Shown: positions 7,738 through 16,022, counted from the stretch's first letter. The stretch is 39,069 bases of DNA from Clostridiales bacterium (GCA_017554745.1 JAFZHS010000027.1:1-39069); one strand, 5' to 3'. Made by a program: numbers and translations. The notes: generated from the sequence alone by a model not told the origin.

Positions 7738-8391
7738 ATGATACACATACTTATAGTTGAAGACGAGAAACCGATATCTAACCTGATCCGAATGAGTCTT
7801 ACGAAGGCGGGTTATAACTGCACATGCGCGTTTGACGGCGAGGAAGCACTGAACCTGATAACGAACAATGTCTATGACCTTATCCTGTTAGACGTAATGA
7901 TTCCGAAGATAGACGGATTCTCACTGATGCAATACATCAGACCTATGAAGGTCCCGGTCATTTTCCTGACGGCTAAAAACATGGTTCAGGATAAGGTAAG
8001 GGGACTTGAGCTCGGCGCAGAGGATTATCTCCCGAAGCCTTTCGAGATCATTGAGCTGCTCGCGAGAGTCAATGTTGTTTTGCGCCGTTATAACAAGACA
8101 GATACGGAGATCCATATGGCGGGTCTCACTATCGATACGAAGGCAATGATCGTATACAAGGACGGATACCAGATCCCGCTGACACCGAAGGAGTATGAAC
8201 TGCTTCTTCTTTTCGCGAGGAATCCGGGTATCGCAATGTACCGCGAGACGATCTACGAGCGTGTATGGAACGAGCCTTTCCCGTACGGAAGCAAGACGGT
8301 CGATCTGCACGTTCAGAGACTTCGTAAAAAACTCGGCTGGGAGGAAGTAATCACGGCCGTGCCTAAGGTCGGATACAGACTGGAGGCCTGA
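7738..8391 (+). CDS. Response regulator, OmpR/PhoB family
   Basis: 217 residues from the ATG at 7738, preceded by a GGGGG ribosome site; a TTG four codons earlier overlaps that site and is less likely. The N-terminal receiver domain shows the acidic pair in VEDEKP, the phospho-acceptor aspartate in LLDVMIP, the switch threonine in FLTAKN and the lysine in LPKPFE. The C-terminal winged helix contains TPKEYELLLLFARNPG and SKTVDLHVQRLRKKLGW, typical of DNA-binding transcriptional regulators. It is followed 3 nt later by its histidine kinase. A phased direct repeat upstream of the small gene at 10616 is a candidate binding site. The stimulus is unknown; the copper operon next door is a possible but untested link. 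Confidence 0.92.
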   Translation: MIHILIVEDEKPISNLIRMSLTKAGYNCTCAFDGEEALNLITNNVYDLILLDVMIPKIDGFSLMQYIRPMKVPVIFLTAKNMVQDKVRGLELGAEDYLPKPFEIIELLARVNVVLRRYNKTDTEIHMAGLTIDTKAMIVYKDGYQIPLTPKEYELLLLFARNPGIAMYRETIYERVWNEPFPYGSKTVDLHVQRLRKKLGWEEVITAVPKVGYRLEA

Positions 8392-8394
8392 TCG

Positions 8395-9771
8395 ATGCGC
8401 TTTCGGCAGAAGATGGTACTCGTAATGGTATGGCTTCTCACACTGAGTTATGGTGTGGGAGGCGTTCTTCTGATAAGGCAGAATTTTCAGAGCAGCCTTA
8501 CGCAGATCGAGACCAATGCCAAAGAGTCTTACGAGATGATCTTAAAGTCGATCCAGCTCGTTAACTTCGTAGATATCCAGCAGGATCTTTCCAATATCAG
8601 CAATACTCTCGAGACGATGAATACCTCTGAAAGTCTTGCCGGAATGAGCCTTAAGAGAGGCGATAAAGTCTTATACCAGAGCGGCGAGACTATTGAAGAA
8701 GTCGAGAGCAGTTCCGCATTCATTTCGCTTCTTTTCACAAGAGAGAACAGGCACCTCTACCAGATAAGCGGTGAGATCAAGACTAACGGTAAACCGCTGG
8801 TGCTTACCGTGGTCTATGACATCACATCGGTTTATCAGGCAAGGGATGACCAGATCAAGACCTATCACCAGGTCCTTGCAGTACTGCTTCTGGTCGGAGG
8901 TATCGCCGCATGGTTTACTGCATATCTCATGACCAAGCCTCTTGTCAATGTCTCGAAAACAGCGCGCGCATTATCTAACGGTAACCTCGACGCAAGAGTT
9001 AATCCTAAGACACATGACGAGATCGGACAGCTCGGTTCTGACTTTGACAACATGGCCGAACGTCTGTCTGATAATATCTCGGAGCTTAAGAATTCAATGG
9101 AACACCAGGAGATGTTCATGGGAAGCTTCGCGCATGAGCTGAAGACACCTATGACATCCATTATCGGATATGCCGATCTGTTGCGAAGTGATGCTTTAGG
9201 ACCTGAAGAATCGCAGGAAGCAGCAAACTATATCTTCTCCGAAGGCAAACGACTTGAAGCTCTGTCGTTTAAACTTCTGGATCTTCTCATGATGAGAAAC
9301 CAGAAGCTTAAGATGGTGCCGACTGATATGAAGCACATGGTAGAGAATCTTACTTATCATCTTCAGCCGGTTTACAGGAAGAAAGGCATTGCTCTCCAGT
9401 GCCGCTGCGAACCCGGTATCTGCATGGCTGAGCCTGACTTGTTCGGTTCGGTCATTGCTAACCTTGTCGATAACTCGCGTAAGGCCATGGATCACGGCGG
9501 AAATATCATGATCATGGGAGACAGCTATAACGGCGATTACCGCATCCGTGTTATCGATAACGGACGCGGTATGCCTGAAGAAGCTATCAGACATATTACC
9601 GAAGCGTTCTACCGTGTCGATAAATCACGTTCGAGAGCGCAGGGCGGCGCAGGATTGGGACTGACTCTTTGTAAGGAGATCATCGATCTTCACAACGGAA
9701 AGATCGCTTTTGCTTCCAGAGAAGGCAACGGCACTTGTGTTACTGTCACGATAAAGGAGATTACAGCATGA
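8395..9771 (+). CDS. Membrane sensor histidine kinase
   Basis: 458 residues. The first helix is at about residues 7-28, an extracytoplasmic sensor region follows to about 155, and the second helix is VLAVLLLVGGIAAWFTAY. A HAMP linker, a dimerisation/phosphotransfer domain with the phospho-accepting histidine in FAHELKTPMTSIIGY, and an ATPase domain with NLVDNSRKA (N box), IDNGRGMP (G1) and GAGLGL (G2) complete it. It autophosphorylates and passes phosphate to the adjacent regulator. The start ATG is 3 nt after the regulator stop, so translation is coupled. The sensor region has no recognised ligand-binding domain. Confidence 0.92.
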   Translation: MRFRQKMVLVMVWLLTLSYGVGGVLLIRQNFQSSLTQIETNAKESYEMILKSIQLVNFVDIQQDLSNISNTLETMNTSESLAGMSLKRGDKVLYQSGETIEEVESSSAFISLLFTRENRHLYQISGEIKTNGKPLVLTVVYDITSVYQARDDQIKTYHQVLAVLLLVGGIAAWFTAYLMTKPLVNVSKTARALSNGNLDARVNPKTHDEIGQLGSDFDNMAERLSDNISELKNSMEHQEMFMGSFAHELKTPMTSIIGYADLLRSDALGPEESQEAANYIFSEGKRLEALSFKLLDLLMMRNQKLKMVPTDMKHMVENLTYHLQPVYRKKGIALQCRCEPGICMAEPDLFGSVIANLVDNSRKAMDHGGNIMIMGDSYNGDYRIRVIDNGRGMPEEAIRHITEAFYRVDKSRSRAQGGAGLGLTLCKEIIDLHNGKIAFASREGNGTCVTVTIKEITA

Positions 9772-10514
9772 GAAAGTTATATTTCTTTGTAGCCGCAATC
9801 TTCGTCATAATGGCAGTAGCACTTGGCTGGTTCCTGCCTTTGGCTGCGTTTAATATCGATGACAAGATCAACGAGGGAAAACAGCAGGAACTCGAGATCG
9901 AGCGTGTAAACCTCACTTACAGGGACGACCTTACGATCGCCCAGAAGATCGAGATCGTAAATAATACATATCAGCTGGCTGACACTATCGAACTTGATAA
10001 GGGAATATTCCTTACTGAAGAAGAAGTAATTGATATAATAGGCGAATTCCTGGCAGACTTTACGGGCTATCATTATGATCTGCATTCAATGGATTATTTA
10101 GTTTATGTCACGCCCATGCTCGTAAATCTTACCGGCAACAGAGGAACTACAGTTATATGGTCTGCTGAATTCTATATACCTGACGGCTGGTATTTTAATT
10201 GTGCGATCGATGACAAGACGGGAGCGCTCCTTAAGGTTAATTTCAATGGATATGGTTATAACTGGGACTCTTTGATATTTGATCTTGCCAGCGCTACGGA
10301 TGCGAATACGGTTATCTGTGACAGGTATCGTAACGCTATCTACAATAATTATTCGAAAAGATTGAATGCAAAGTTTGTAACTTATCATCTGCTCCAGGAC
10401 ACATATGACTATGATTATGCAAGTTATGTCCTGATATTCAGAGACAGCAGGAACGAGACTTTTGAGATAAATCTGGGCATTTCAGTTAATAGCTACTACT
10501 TGGAGAGCTACTAA
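9768..10514 (+). CDS. Membrane-anchored protein coupled to the two-component system
   Basis: 248 residues. The start ATG overlaps the kinase stop (ATGA, 9768-9771) and has AAAGGAG about 8 nt upstream, so it is translationally coupled to the kinase. One N-terminal helix (about residues 5-27) is followed by an exported domain. Two weak alpha/beta stretches, LTEEEVIDIIGEFL and then WYFNCAIDDKTGALLKVNFN, are reminiscent of PepSY repeats, but this is a guess. No lipobox is visible. By position it may modulate the kinase or be an effector of the same response. No family is recognised with confidence. Confidence 0.75.
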   Translation: MRKLYFFVAAIFVIMAVALGWFLPLAAFNIDDKINEGKQQELEIERVNLTYRDDLTIAQKIEIVNNTYQLADTIELDKGIFLTEEEVIDIIGEFLADFTGYHYDLHSMDYLVYVTPMLVNLTGNRGTTVIWSAEFYIPDGWYFNCAIDDKTGALLKVNFNGYGYNWDSLIFDLASATDANTVICDRYRNAIYNNYSKRLNAKFVTYHLLQDTYDYDYASYVLIFRDSRNETFEINLGISVNSYYLESY

Positions 10515-10526
10515 AAAATTTTTCAA

Positions 10527-10584
10527 TTGATGCCGTTTTGATGCCGATTTAGTACTTTTTTGATTTTTCCCTTTGCAATAATAC
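10527..10584 (+). promoter_or_regulatory. Phased direct repeats and promoter before the small membrane-protein gene
   Basis: TTGATGCCG occurs at 10527-10535 and exactly 11 bases later at 10538-10546. A degenerate copy, TTAGTACTT, falls at 10549, and TTGATTTTT at 10560, continuing the same 11-base period. Candidate -10 sequences AATAAT/TAATAC follow at 10577-10584. Direct repeats at helical period next to a poor -35 are characteristic of activation by OmpR-family regulators, such as the one encoded just upstream. Confidence 0.5.
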
Positions 10585-10615
10585 ACTCAGAAAGTTAAGC
10601 AAAGGAGGAAAAGAC

Positions 10616-10846
10616 ATGTTTCCGGATTTGGCTATTAGGATTAAAAATTATGCCGCAGATATGGGGAGCGGATTCGTTGTGATTGCGGGCTTTTTGCTCG
10701 CAATCACAATGGTGTTTGTTATTGTTTTCGCACGCTGGAACGGAATAAAGAACAGTTCTTCCACATACGTAAACGTTGAGAAACCCAGGGTAGAATCAAC
10801 AGTTGATACCGGCCATGTATCACTGATCCTGCCCGAAGAAGATTAA
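10616..10846 (+). CDS. Small single-pass membrane protein
   Basis: 76 residues, start ATG behind AAAGGAGG. A short amphipathic N-terminus is followed by one hydrophobic helix (FVVIAGFLLAITMVFVIVFA, roughly residues 20-39) and a 37-residue polar tail that ends in acidic residues (LPEED). No family is recognised. The gene sits 101 bases after the two-component cluster with its own repeat-bearing promoter, suggesting it is a target of that regulator. Its stop codon lies inside a perfect inverted repeat shared with the stop of the convergent gene. Confidence 0.7.
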   Translation: MFPDLAIRIKNYAADMGSGFVVIAGFLLAITMVFVIVFARWNGIKNSSSTYVNVEKPRVESTVDTGHVSLILPEED

Positions 10847-10859
10847 GAGATTAATCTTC
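10838..10859. terminator. Hairpin spanning two convergent stop codons
   Basis: GAAGATTAA (10838-10846), loop GAGA, TTAATCTTC (10851-10859): a perfect 9-bp stem. The TAA stop on each strand forms the inner end of its arm. No T-tract follows on either strand, so it may act as an RNA 3'-end stabiliser rather than a complete intrinsic terminator. Confidence 0.5.
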
Positions 10860-11819
10860 GCCTACAAATACATTCCAGGATGCAATCTCTGAATCACTAA
10901 TGGTCTTCATGACGAGTTTTGCATTGTCGAGAAGATAGTCGCTGTGGCCCGAAGACCAACCGCGACCGACCAGTTCCTTGATAATCATACCGCTTATTTC
11001 TTCGATCAGATCAATCTTGTCTGAGCTCTTCTCCTCGCTCATTTGGGAGAGCTTCATAAGCGGTTCAGCAGCACAGTTCAAGGTGGTAAGCTCCTTCATC
11101 GCTCTGAAACGCCATTTATAATATGGCATATATCGGCCGTTAAGAAGGAACAATGCCGCGGAGATCTTATATATGAACTCCGTAACACAGCAATATGCAG
11201 CGCCGATATCACCACGCTTAATAGAGCGATAATAATTGAATTGCCCGGTTTTACCCGCCATGGCAAGGTCTGCAGCGACTTTCTTCTTTTTTACATCTTC
11301 AGGATAATAACCAGACCACACATCCCGAATAGCACTGAACTTGCCGGAGACGTCACGGAACACCTTTCCGTTGACGGCTTCGGCAAGATGCATTTGAGGG
11401 GTGGCAAGCCAGTCTTCCGTCGTCACGGGGGCATGTGTCATGCCCGTATGTTCATAATAGAATTCTTCAATGCTGTGCACGCCTACGCGGTGGCTTCTTG
11501 CGCCTGTCATGATATTGCTCGGCTCAGCCATTCCCACATCAGCTCTGTGATTTAATATGAATTCCTGAACGGGGAGTTCATCGTATGCTTTCTGAAGATC
11601 ATCTCCGATCTTCTTTTTGAGATCTTCGGGGAGCCACAGGCAGAATCCCGGCGCATAGTCGTGATCTCTTGAGATGTAGTCATCGTATCCGAAGCACTCG
11701 GAGGTCTGGCCTGCAAGACCTGCAGCTATCTCATCCTTATATTCAGGGAATTTCTTCTCGAGCATGGGAAGACCGTACTCTTCGAAAAATACTTCAGATA
11801 TCTTAAGTCCGTTCCACAT
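10851..11819 (-). CDS. DUF4037 domain protein, probable nucleotidyltransferase fold
   Basis: 322 residues from the ATG at 11817-11819, chosen because AAAGGGG lies 7 nt upstream; 14 further codons are open above it but without a ribosome site. The N-terminal WNGLKISEVFFEEYGLPML and the motif SECFGYDDYISRDHDYAPGF fit DUF4037. The closely spaced aspartates (DD, DHD) after a Gly/Ser stretch look like the metal-binding acidic residues of nucleotidyltransferase-fold proteins, which is inference. The C-terminal half is helical with the conserved-looking GRYMPYYKWRFRAMKEL. The cellular substrate is unknown. The gene lies downstream of pta on the same strand but a terminator separates them. Confidence 0.8.
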   Translation of the reverse strand: MWNGLKISEVFFEEYGLPMLEKKFPEYKDEIAAGLAGQTSECFGYDDYISRDHDYAPGFCLWLPEDLKKKIGDDLQKAYDELPVQEFILNHRADVGMAEPSNIMTGARSHRVGVHSIEEFYYEHTGMTHAPVTTEDWLATPQMHLAEAVNGKVFRDVSGKFSAIRDVWSGYYPEDVKKKKVAADLAMAGKTGQFNYYRSIKRGDIGAAYCCVTEFIYKISAALFLLNGRYMPYYKWRFRAMKELTTLNCAAEPLMKLSQMSEEKSSDKIDLIEEISGMIIKELVGRGWSSGHSDYLLDNAKLVMKTISDSEIASWNVFVGED

Positions 11820-11837
11820 AAGAAAGCCCCTTTGCAA

Positions 11838-11878
11838 GAAAAATAAAGAAGCGCCGATCACTCATCAACGCTTCTTTT
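11838..11878 (-). terminator. Terminator of the buk-pta operon
   Basis: AAAGAAGCG (11845-11853) pairs with CGCTTCTTT (11869-11877). Read on the minus strand, the stem is followed by TATTTTTC. It ends transcription about 30 bases after the pta stop and lies just upstream of the DUF4037 ribosome site. Confidence 0.75.
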
Positions 11879-11903
11879 ATTCTACATCAATTGTCTTGAT
11901 TAT

Positions 11904-12911
11904 TTATTTGTTTGCCAACTGCTGTGCCTGAACTGCAGTAATAACGATAACGCCTGCAAGTTCATCTACGCTGCAGCCTCTCGAAAGGTCGTTGACTGGT
12001 GCTGCGAGGCCCTGAAGAAAGCTGTACGCTTCAGCTTTGCCGATCCTCTGAATGAGCTTATATCCGATGTTTCCTGCTTCGAGGTTAGGGAAGATGAGGA
12101 CGTTTGCCTGACCTGCGACAGGTGAGCCGGGCGCCTTTGAAGCGCCGATCTCGGGAACGAGTGCGGCATCGAGCTGGAGCTCGCCGTCTAAGAGGATGTC
12201 GGGATACTTTTCTTTCGCGATCTTGACAGCTTCAACGACCTTATCAACGAAGGGGTGGTTAGCTGAACCCTTTGTGGAGTGGCAGAGGAAAGCGACCTTT
12301 GCTTTCTTGCCCATAAGAGCTTCGAAAGAAGCAGCTGATTCAGCGCCGATCTCGGCTAACTCTTCAGGATTGGGATCCTGCATCAATGCGCAGTCAGCGC
12401 AGAGGATGATGCCGTTTTCGCCGAATTCGCAGTCGGGGATCTCGAACATGAAAGCGATTGATGCGATCTTTCTTTCAGGTGCAGTCTTGATTATCTGGAG
12501 AGCAGGGCGGAGCATGTCTGCAGATGTGTGGCATGCGCCTGATACAAGACCGTCAGCATCGCCTGCTTTGACCATCATAATGCCGAATGTGAGCTTGTCT
12601 CCTGTGATGAGTTCTTTTGCCATCTCGAAGGTCATTCCCTTTTTGGCTCTGATCTCTGCGAGAAGAGCAGCATACTTGTCGATCTCAGAAGACTTTGTGT
12701 GATCAAGGATCTGAACGCCCGTAAGGTCAGCACCGAGCCTTGATGCAGAGCCCATTACTTCTTCTTCAGTTCCGATGATGATGGGAGCTGCAGTGCCTTC
12801 TGCGAGGACTTTTGCAGCTGCAAGTATCGTTCTGTCGTCTTCTGATTCGGGAAGAACGATAGTCTTGACGTCACTTCTTGCTCTTTGCTTGATGGTCTCG
12901 ATAAAGCTCAT
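11904..12911 (-). CDS. pta: Phosphate acetyltransferase
   Basis: 335 residues, the usual length of the short single-domain Pta. The start ATG has AAGGAG well placed upstream. Recognisable features are the N-terminal LPESEDDRTILAAAKVLAEG, the central DGLVSGACHTSADMLRPALQIIKT, KVAFLCHSTKGSA and the C-terminal NDLSRGCSVDELAGVIVITA, all characteristic of the phosphotransacetylase family. It exchanges the CoA of acetyl-CoA for phosphate in the cytoplasm, giving acetyl-phosphate for ATP formation. It is transcribed after, and 11 bases from, a butyrate-kinase-type gene rather than an acetate kinase gene, so the acyl group used in vivo is open; phosphotransbutyrylase relatives share the fold but differ in these motifs. 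Confidence 0.9.
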   Translation of the reverse strand: MSFIETIKQRARSDVKTIVLPESEDDRTILAAAKVLAEGTAAPIIIGTEEEVMGSASRLGADLTGVQILDHTKSSEIDKYAALLAEIRAKKGMTFEMAKELITGDKLTFGIMMVKAGDADGLVSGACHTSADMLRPALQIIKTAPERKIASIAFMFEIPDCEFGENGIILCADCALMQDPNPEELAEIGAESAASFEALMGKKAKVAFLCHSTKGSANHPFVDKVVEAVKIAKEKYPDILLDGELQLDAALVPEIGASKAPGSPVAGQANVLIFPNLEAGNIGYKLIQRIGKAEAYSFLQGLAAPVNDLSRGCSVDELAGVIVITAVQAQQLANK

Positions 12912-12922
12912 ATATTTACTCC

Positions 12923-14038
12923 TTAAAGAAAATCAAATCCTTCAAATCTCGGCTTGCCGGGATATGTCTTAGCCTGCTCATCGCCTCTTAAGACTCTGAG
13001 CGCTGCTGCTCTCATGGCCTCGTGCTCAAGCTCGCCGGGATAAGATGCAATAGGTGCGATCCATCCGCAGGCTTCCTTGATGCCGTCATAGATGTCCTGG
13101 AAACGCATGAGTCCGCCTGTTAAGACGATGCCGTCGACTTCGCCGTGAAGTACGCATGCCATGGAACCGATCCACTTGGTGATCTGATAGATCATTGCGT
13201 TCCAGATGAGCTGTGCCTTGGGATCGCCTGCTTCTACCATCTCGTGGATGGTATCGGAATTGGATGTGCCGAACCATGAGGAGAGACCGCCTGTTGCAAG
13301 GCAGAGGCTTCTGATCTCGTCTTTGGTTCTGCTGTCATACAGTTTTGTGAGGACATCAGTGATAGCCATTGTGCCCATTCTTGTAGGAGTCATCGGGCCG
13401 TCTCCGCCGCTGCCGTCATTTGCATCGATCATCTTGCCGTGCTTATGCGCGGTGATCGTGATGCCGCCGTCGATGTGGCAGACGATAAGATTCATCTCAT
13501 TATACTTTTTGCCTACGCTTTTTGCGTACTTGTGAGCTGTGGCACGGAGATTAAGAGCGTGAGTAGCGGAAGTCCTGTATATGCCCTTAACGCCGGTGAT
13601 CCTTGCGACGTCCTGATACTCGTCAACGACGATCGGATCTACCATGAAAAGCCTTCCGCCGAACTCATCGTGGAACTGCTTTGCCATCTGGATGCCCAGC
13701 ATGCTTGAGTGATAAACGCCGCCCTTTGCTTCGCGGATGTCGTTTACGAGTCTGTCGTCAACTTCGTATGTGCCGCCTTCGATCGGGTAGCACGCGCCGC
13801 CTCTTCCGACGATCGCGTCAATTCCCGTAAGGTCGATGTTATTGTCTGATAGCCACTTCCTTACGACTTCCATACGGTAATCGAGCTGGTCGTTGATGGT
13901 AGGGAAGTTCTTTAGGATAGTCGAATCGTGGAAAACATTTGCTTCGACGATGCTTTTCTCATTCTCGAAAAACTCGACTTTGGTGGAAGTGCTGCCCGGA
14001 TTTACTACGAAAATCCTGAAAACCTTTGAATCAGACAT
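12923..14038 (-). CDS. buk: Butyrate kinase family acyl kinase
   Basis: 371 residues from the ATG at 14036-14038, preceded by AGAGGAA; an open frame reaches about 30 codons higher without a ribosome site. Family marks are FVVNPGSTSTKVEFFENE at the N-terminus (phosphate-binding loop of the ASKHA fold), GRGGACYPIEGGTY, DPIVVDEYQDVARITG, RTSATHALNLRATA and GDGPMTPTRMGTM. The spacing is closer to butyrate kinases than to acetate kinase. It would transfer phosphate from an acyl-phosphate to ADP. It is first in an operon with pta, so together they form a CoA-to-ATP module. Acetate, propionate or branched acids are possible substrates. Confidence 0.87.
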   Translation of the reverse strand: MSDSKVFRIFVVNPGSTSTKVEFFENEKSIVEANVFHDSTILKNFPTINDQLDYRMEVVRKWLSDNNIDLTGIDAIVGRGGACYPIEGGTYEVDDRLVNDIREAKGGVYHSSMLGIQMAKQFHDEFGGRLFMVDPIVVDEYQDVARITGVKGIYRTSATHALNLRATAHKYAKSVGKKYNEMNLIVCHIDGGITITAHKHGKMIDANDGSGGDGPMTPTRMGTMAITDVLTKLYDSRTKDEIRSLCLATGGLSSWFGTSNSDTIHEMVEAGDPKAQLIWNAMIYQITKWIGSMACVLHGEVDGIVLTGGLMRFQDIYDGIKEACGWIAPIASYPGELEHEAMRAAALRVLRGDEQAKTYPGKPRFEGFDFL

Positions 14039-14227
14039 TTTGGTTCCTCTTTTACGAACAATATAATTAGGAAAGTATACACGCATTTCATAAGAAAAAC
14101 ATATATAATAACCTCGTAATAATAACAAATTATAGTGATATTTTGATATTATTGCTTTGGGATAGTAACGAAGACGGGTGTCCGCGACTGTTTGCGGATT
14201 AGTCCGGTTCGTTTTGTGGAGGATAAA

Positions 14228-15451
14228 ATGGGAGAAAACAAAGCTTTGCAGAGGGGCTTTTCGATAGCGGCGATCATCCTTATTGCGGTGTCGGCTTTCG
14301 CTATTGTTTTTTTCGATGCCAGGGGATTACTTGAAGGTGAGAGTGCGACTTTCGCAGGCTTGCCTCTTATGGCTATTATCGCAGTTCTGCTTCTCGGCGT
14401 TCTCATCGTTCTTGTCATCAAGCTGAAGAATACCGATACCGTTGAGAATATGATCGCCTCGGTAGCCGTCCGTTACGCGTTCTTCGGATGGTTCTATGTA
14501 TTCCTGATCAAGTTCGCGGATATGCTTATCAGAGAGTATGTTAACGATTACATGTTCTTCGAGAAGTATTATTCCCCGATCTACCTGATGATGAACTCGT
14601 TCAACGTCTGTGTAGTTGGTACGCTGGTTATCGGTCTTACGATGCGCCAGCTTCCTACTTACAAGATCGCCCAGAGAAAGCTCAGGGTAGGCCAGATCCT
14701 TCTGCTTATCATGATGATGTACGGCCTGACGCTTGTCGGTGCCGTTATGGGACTGCCGATACACACGTTCCTGTCTTCCTTTACGCCTGATAATCCGCAG
14801 TCGGAAAGCGTTGATTTGAGCGGTCTGCTCATGGGCTCCGGAATCTATTACAGGATCATCTGCGTCGGCATTCTTCCTGCTATCTTTGAGGAGCTGTTAT
14901 TCAGAAAATTCCTTATAGACAGAACGATCCGTCACGGCGAATTCATAAGCTGCGCGATGTCGGGAATCATGTTCGGCATGTGGCACGGCAATTTCCAGCA
15001 GTTCTTCTTTACATTCTTCATCGGAGTCCTGTTCGCGTTCGTTTATATCCGCACGGGTAAGATCATCTACACCATGATCATGCACGCGAGCATGAACCTC
15101 GTAACGACTGTCATTACAATGTCTCTGATGGCTGAATTGATAAAGAAGGTGGGAGTAGGTGACAGTATCAACTATATGAGCGAGGATGAGCTGATGTCTT
15201 CTATAATGCCTTTGCTCTTGTTATTGCTCGTGTGGCTTATTATCTTTGTCTCTTTCATGATCACAGGCCTTGTCTTTGTCATCAAGAAGCGCAAGAATTT
15301 CAAGCTTTTCCTTATGGAAGGTGAGCTTAAGAGGAAGGAGATTCTTCATAAGCTTACTCACACACCCGAGATGTGGGCTTTCTTCTCCTTTGCGTTGCTC
15401 CTGTTTATCCATAATTACCTGCCGGATATATTCGCTTACATATTCCAGTAA
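14228..15451 (+). CDS. CPBP family intramembrane metalloprotease
   Basis: 407 residues from the ATG at 14228 with GGAGG at 14218-14222. About ten hydrophobic helices. The catalytic glutamates are in FEELLFRKFL (EExxxR), and the metal-binding histidines in FGMWHGNF and in the MHASMN segment of IYTMIMHASMNLV; this is the Abi/CPBP (Rce1-like) pattern. Members cleave membrane or prenylated peptides, or act in bacteriocin self-immunity. No bacteriocin gene is adjacent, so the role here is unknown. The cytoplasmic stretch around VIKKRKNF near the end precedes a final helix. It is a single-gene unit closed by a bidirectional terminator. Confidence 0.87.
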   Translation: MGENKALQRGFSIAAIILIAVSAFAIVFFDARGLLEGESATFAGLPLMAIIAVLLLGVLIVLVIKLKNTDTVENMIASVAVRYAFFGWFYVFLIKFADMLIREYVNDYMFFEKYYSPIYLMMNSFNVCVVGTLVIGLTMRQLPTYKIAQRKLRVGQILLLIMMMYGLTLVGAVMGLPIHTFLSSFTPDNPQSESVDLSGLLMGSGIYYRIICVGILPAIFEELLFRKFLIDRTIRHGEFISCAMSGIMFGMWHGNFQQFFFTFFIGVLFAFVYIRTGKIIYTMIMHASMNLVTTVITMSLMAELIKKVGVGDSINYMSEDELMSSIMPLLLLLLVWLIIFVSFMITGLVFVIKKRKNFKLFLMEGELKRKEILHKLTHTPEMWAFFSFALLLFIHNYLPDIFAYIFQ

Positions 15452-15476
15452 CGGTATTTAATAATTTACAAACTAA

Positions 15477-15504
15477 AAGAGGTTGTCACTTAGGACAACC
15501 TCTT
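15477..15504. terminator. Bidirectional terminator between the CPBP protease and HU genes
   Basis: AAGAGGTTGTC (15477-15487), loop ACTTAG, GACAACCTCTT (15494-15504): a perfect 11-bp stem. On the minus strand it is followed by TTAGTT after the stem's own T residues, and on the plus strand by a weaker CTATTAG. It serves the two convergent genes. Confidence 0.8.
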
Positions 15505-15535
15505 CTATTAGTTAGCAATTATCAGTTGACTGAGA

Positions 15536-15835
15536 TTACTTCTTGGACTTCTTAGAAGGCTTTGTGTTAACCTTATCCTTGAGTGCCTTACCAGCCTTGA
15601 ACTTAGGAGCTGTGCAAGCCTTGATCTTTGTAGCAGCGCCTGTCTGAGGGTTACGGCCTGTTCTTGCAGCTCTCTCAGATGTCTCGAATGTACCGAAACC
15701 TACGAGCTGAACCTTACCCTTGTTCTGAAGCTCATCAGAAACAACCTCGATGAAAGCCTTAACAGCAGCATCAGCATCCTTCTTGGAGATGTCAGCCTTT
15801 ACAGCGATTGCATCAACTAATTCTTGTCTGTTCAT
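15536..15835 (-). CDS. hup: HU family DNA-binding protein
   Basis: 99 residues from the ATG at 15833-15835 with a GGAGG site just upstream. It begins MNRQELVDAIAVKADISKKD and contains the HU signature VQLVGFGTFETSERAARTGRNPQTG, the beta-arm that bends DNA. The C-terminal KVNTKPSKKSKK is a lysine-rich extension of about nine residues beyond the usual 90-residue HU. It binds DNA without strong sequence preference and compacts the nucleoid. The promoter is visible on the minus strand (see 15906-15934). Codon use is highly biased toward a few codons, as expected for an abundant protein. Confidence 0.95.
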   Translation of the reverse strand: MNRQELVDAIAVKADISKKDADAAVKAFIEVVSDELQNKGKVQLVGFGTFETSERAARTGRNPQTGAATKIKACTAPKFKAGKALKDKVNTKPSKKSKK

Positions 15836-15905
15836 TATTAATTTCCTCCCTAAATATGGGTTAATTACTTTGCCAGCAAGGCTTTTGGCCGCTGACAATG
15901 TCGAT

Positions 15906-15934
15906 ATTATAAAGTTCTTTGATATTAAAAACAA
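15906..15934 (-). promoter_or_regulatory. Promoter of the HU gene
   Basis: On the minus strand TTGTTT (15929-15934) and TATAAT (15906-15911) are 17 bases apart, giving a leader of about 64 nt before the HU ATG. Confidence 0.65.
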
Positions 15935-15973
15935 GGGAATTTGAGGTATTTTGAGAGAATTTTTTGCGAAAAA

Positions 15974-16018
15974 GCCCTATTTTTAGGGATTTGTAACATT
16001 ATTACACCCTATTTATAA
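15974..16018. repeat. Tandem CCCTA/TAGGG-type inverted repeats in the HU/arsR divergent region
   Basis: CCCTATTTTTAGGG is followed about 20 bases later by CCCTATTTATAAGGGG, immediately before the arsR promoter, and a further CCCTAAAA lies at about 16030. These are dyad sites of similar sequence in a divergent control region. They could be regulator sites for either gene or short hairpins. No matching known operator is recognised. Confidence 0.35.
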
Positions 16019-16022
16019 GGGG

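Noticed and set aside
12196..12702. Long open frame on the plus strand opposite pta
   Set aside because: It is antisense to a strongly supported pta, has no ribosome site or recognisable domain, and reflects the codon bias of the real gene. The same holds for similar antisense frames opposite buk, copA, the Zn ATPase, addA and addB.
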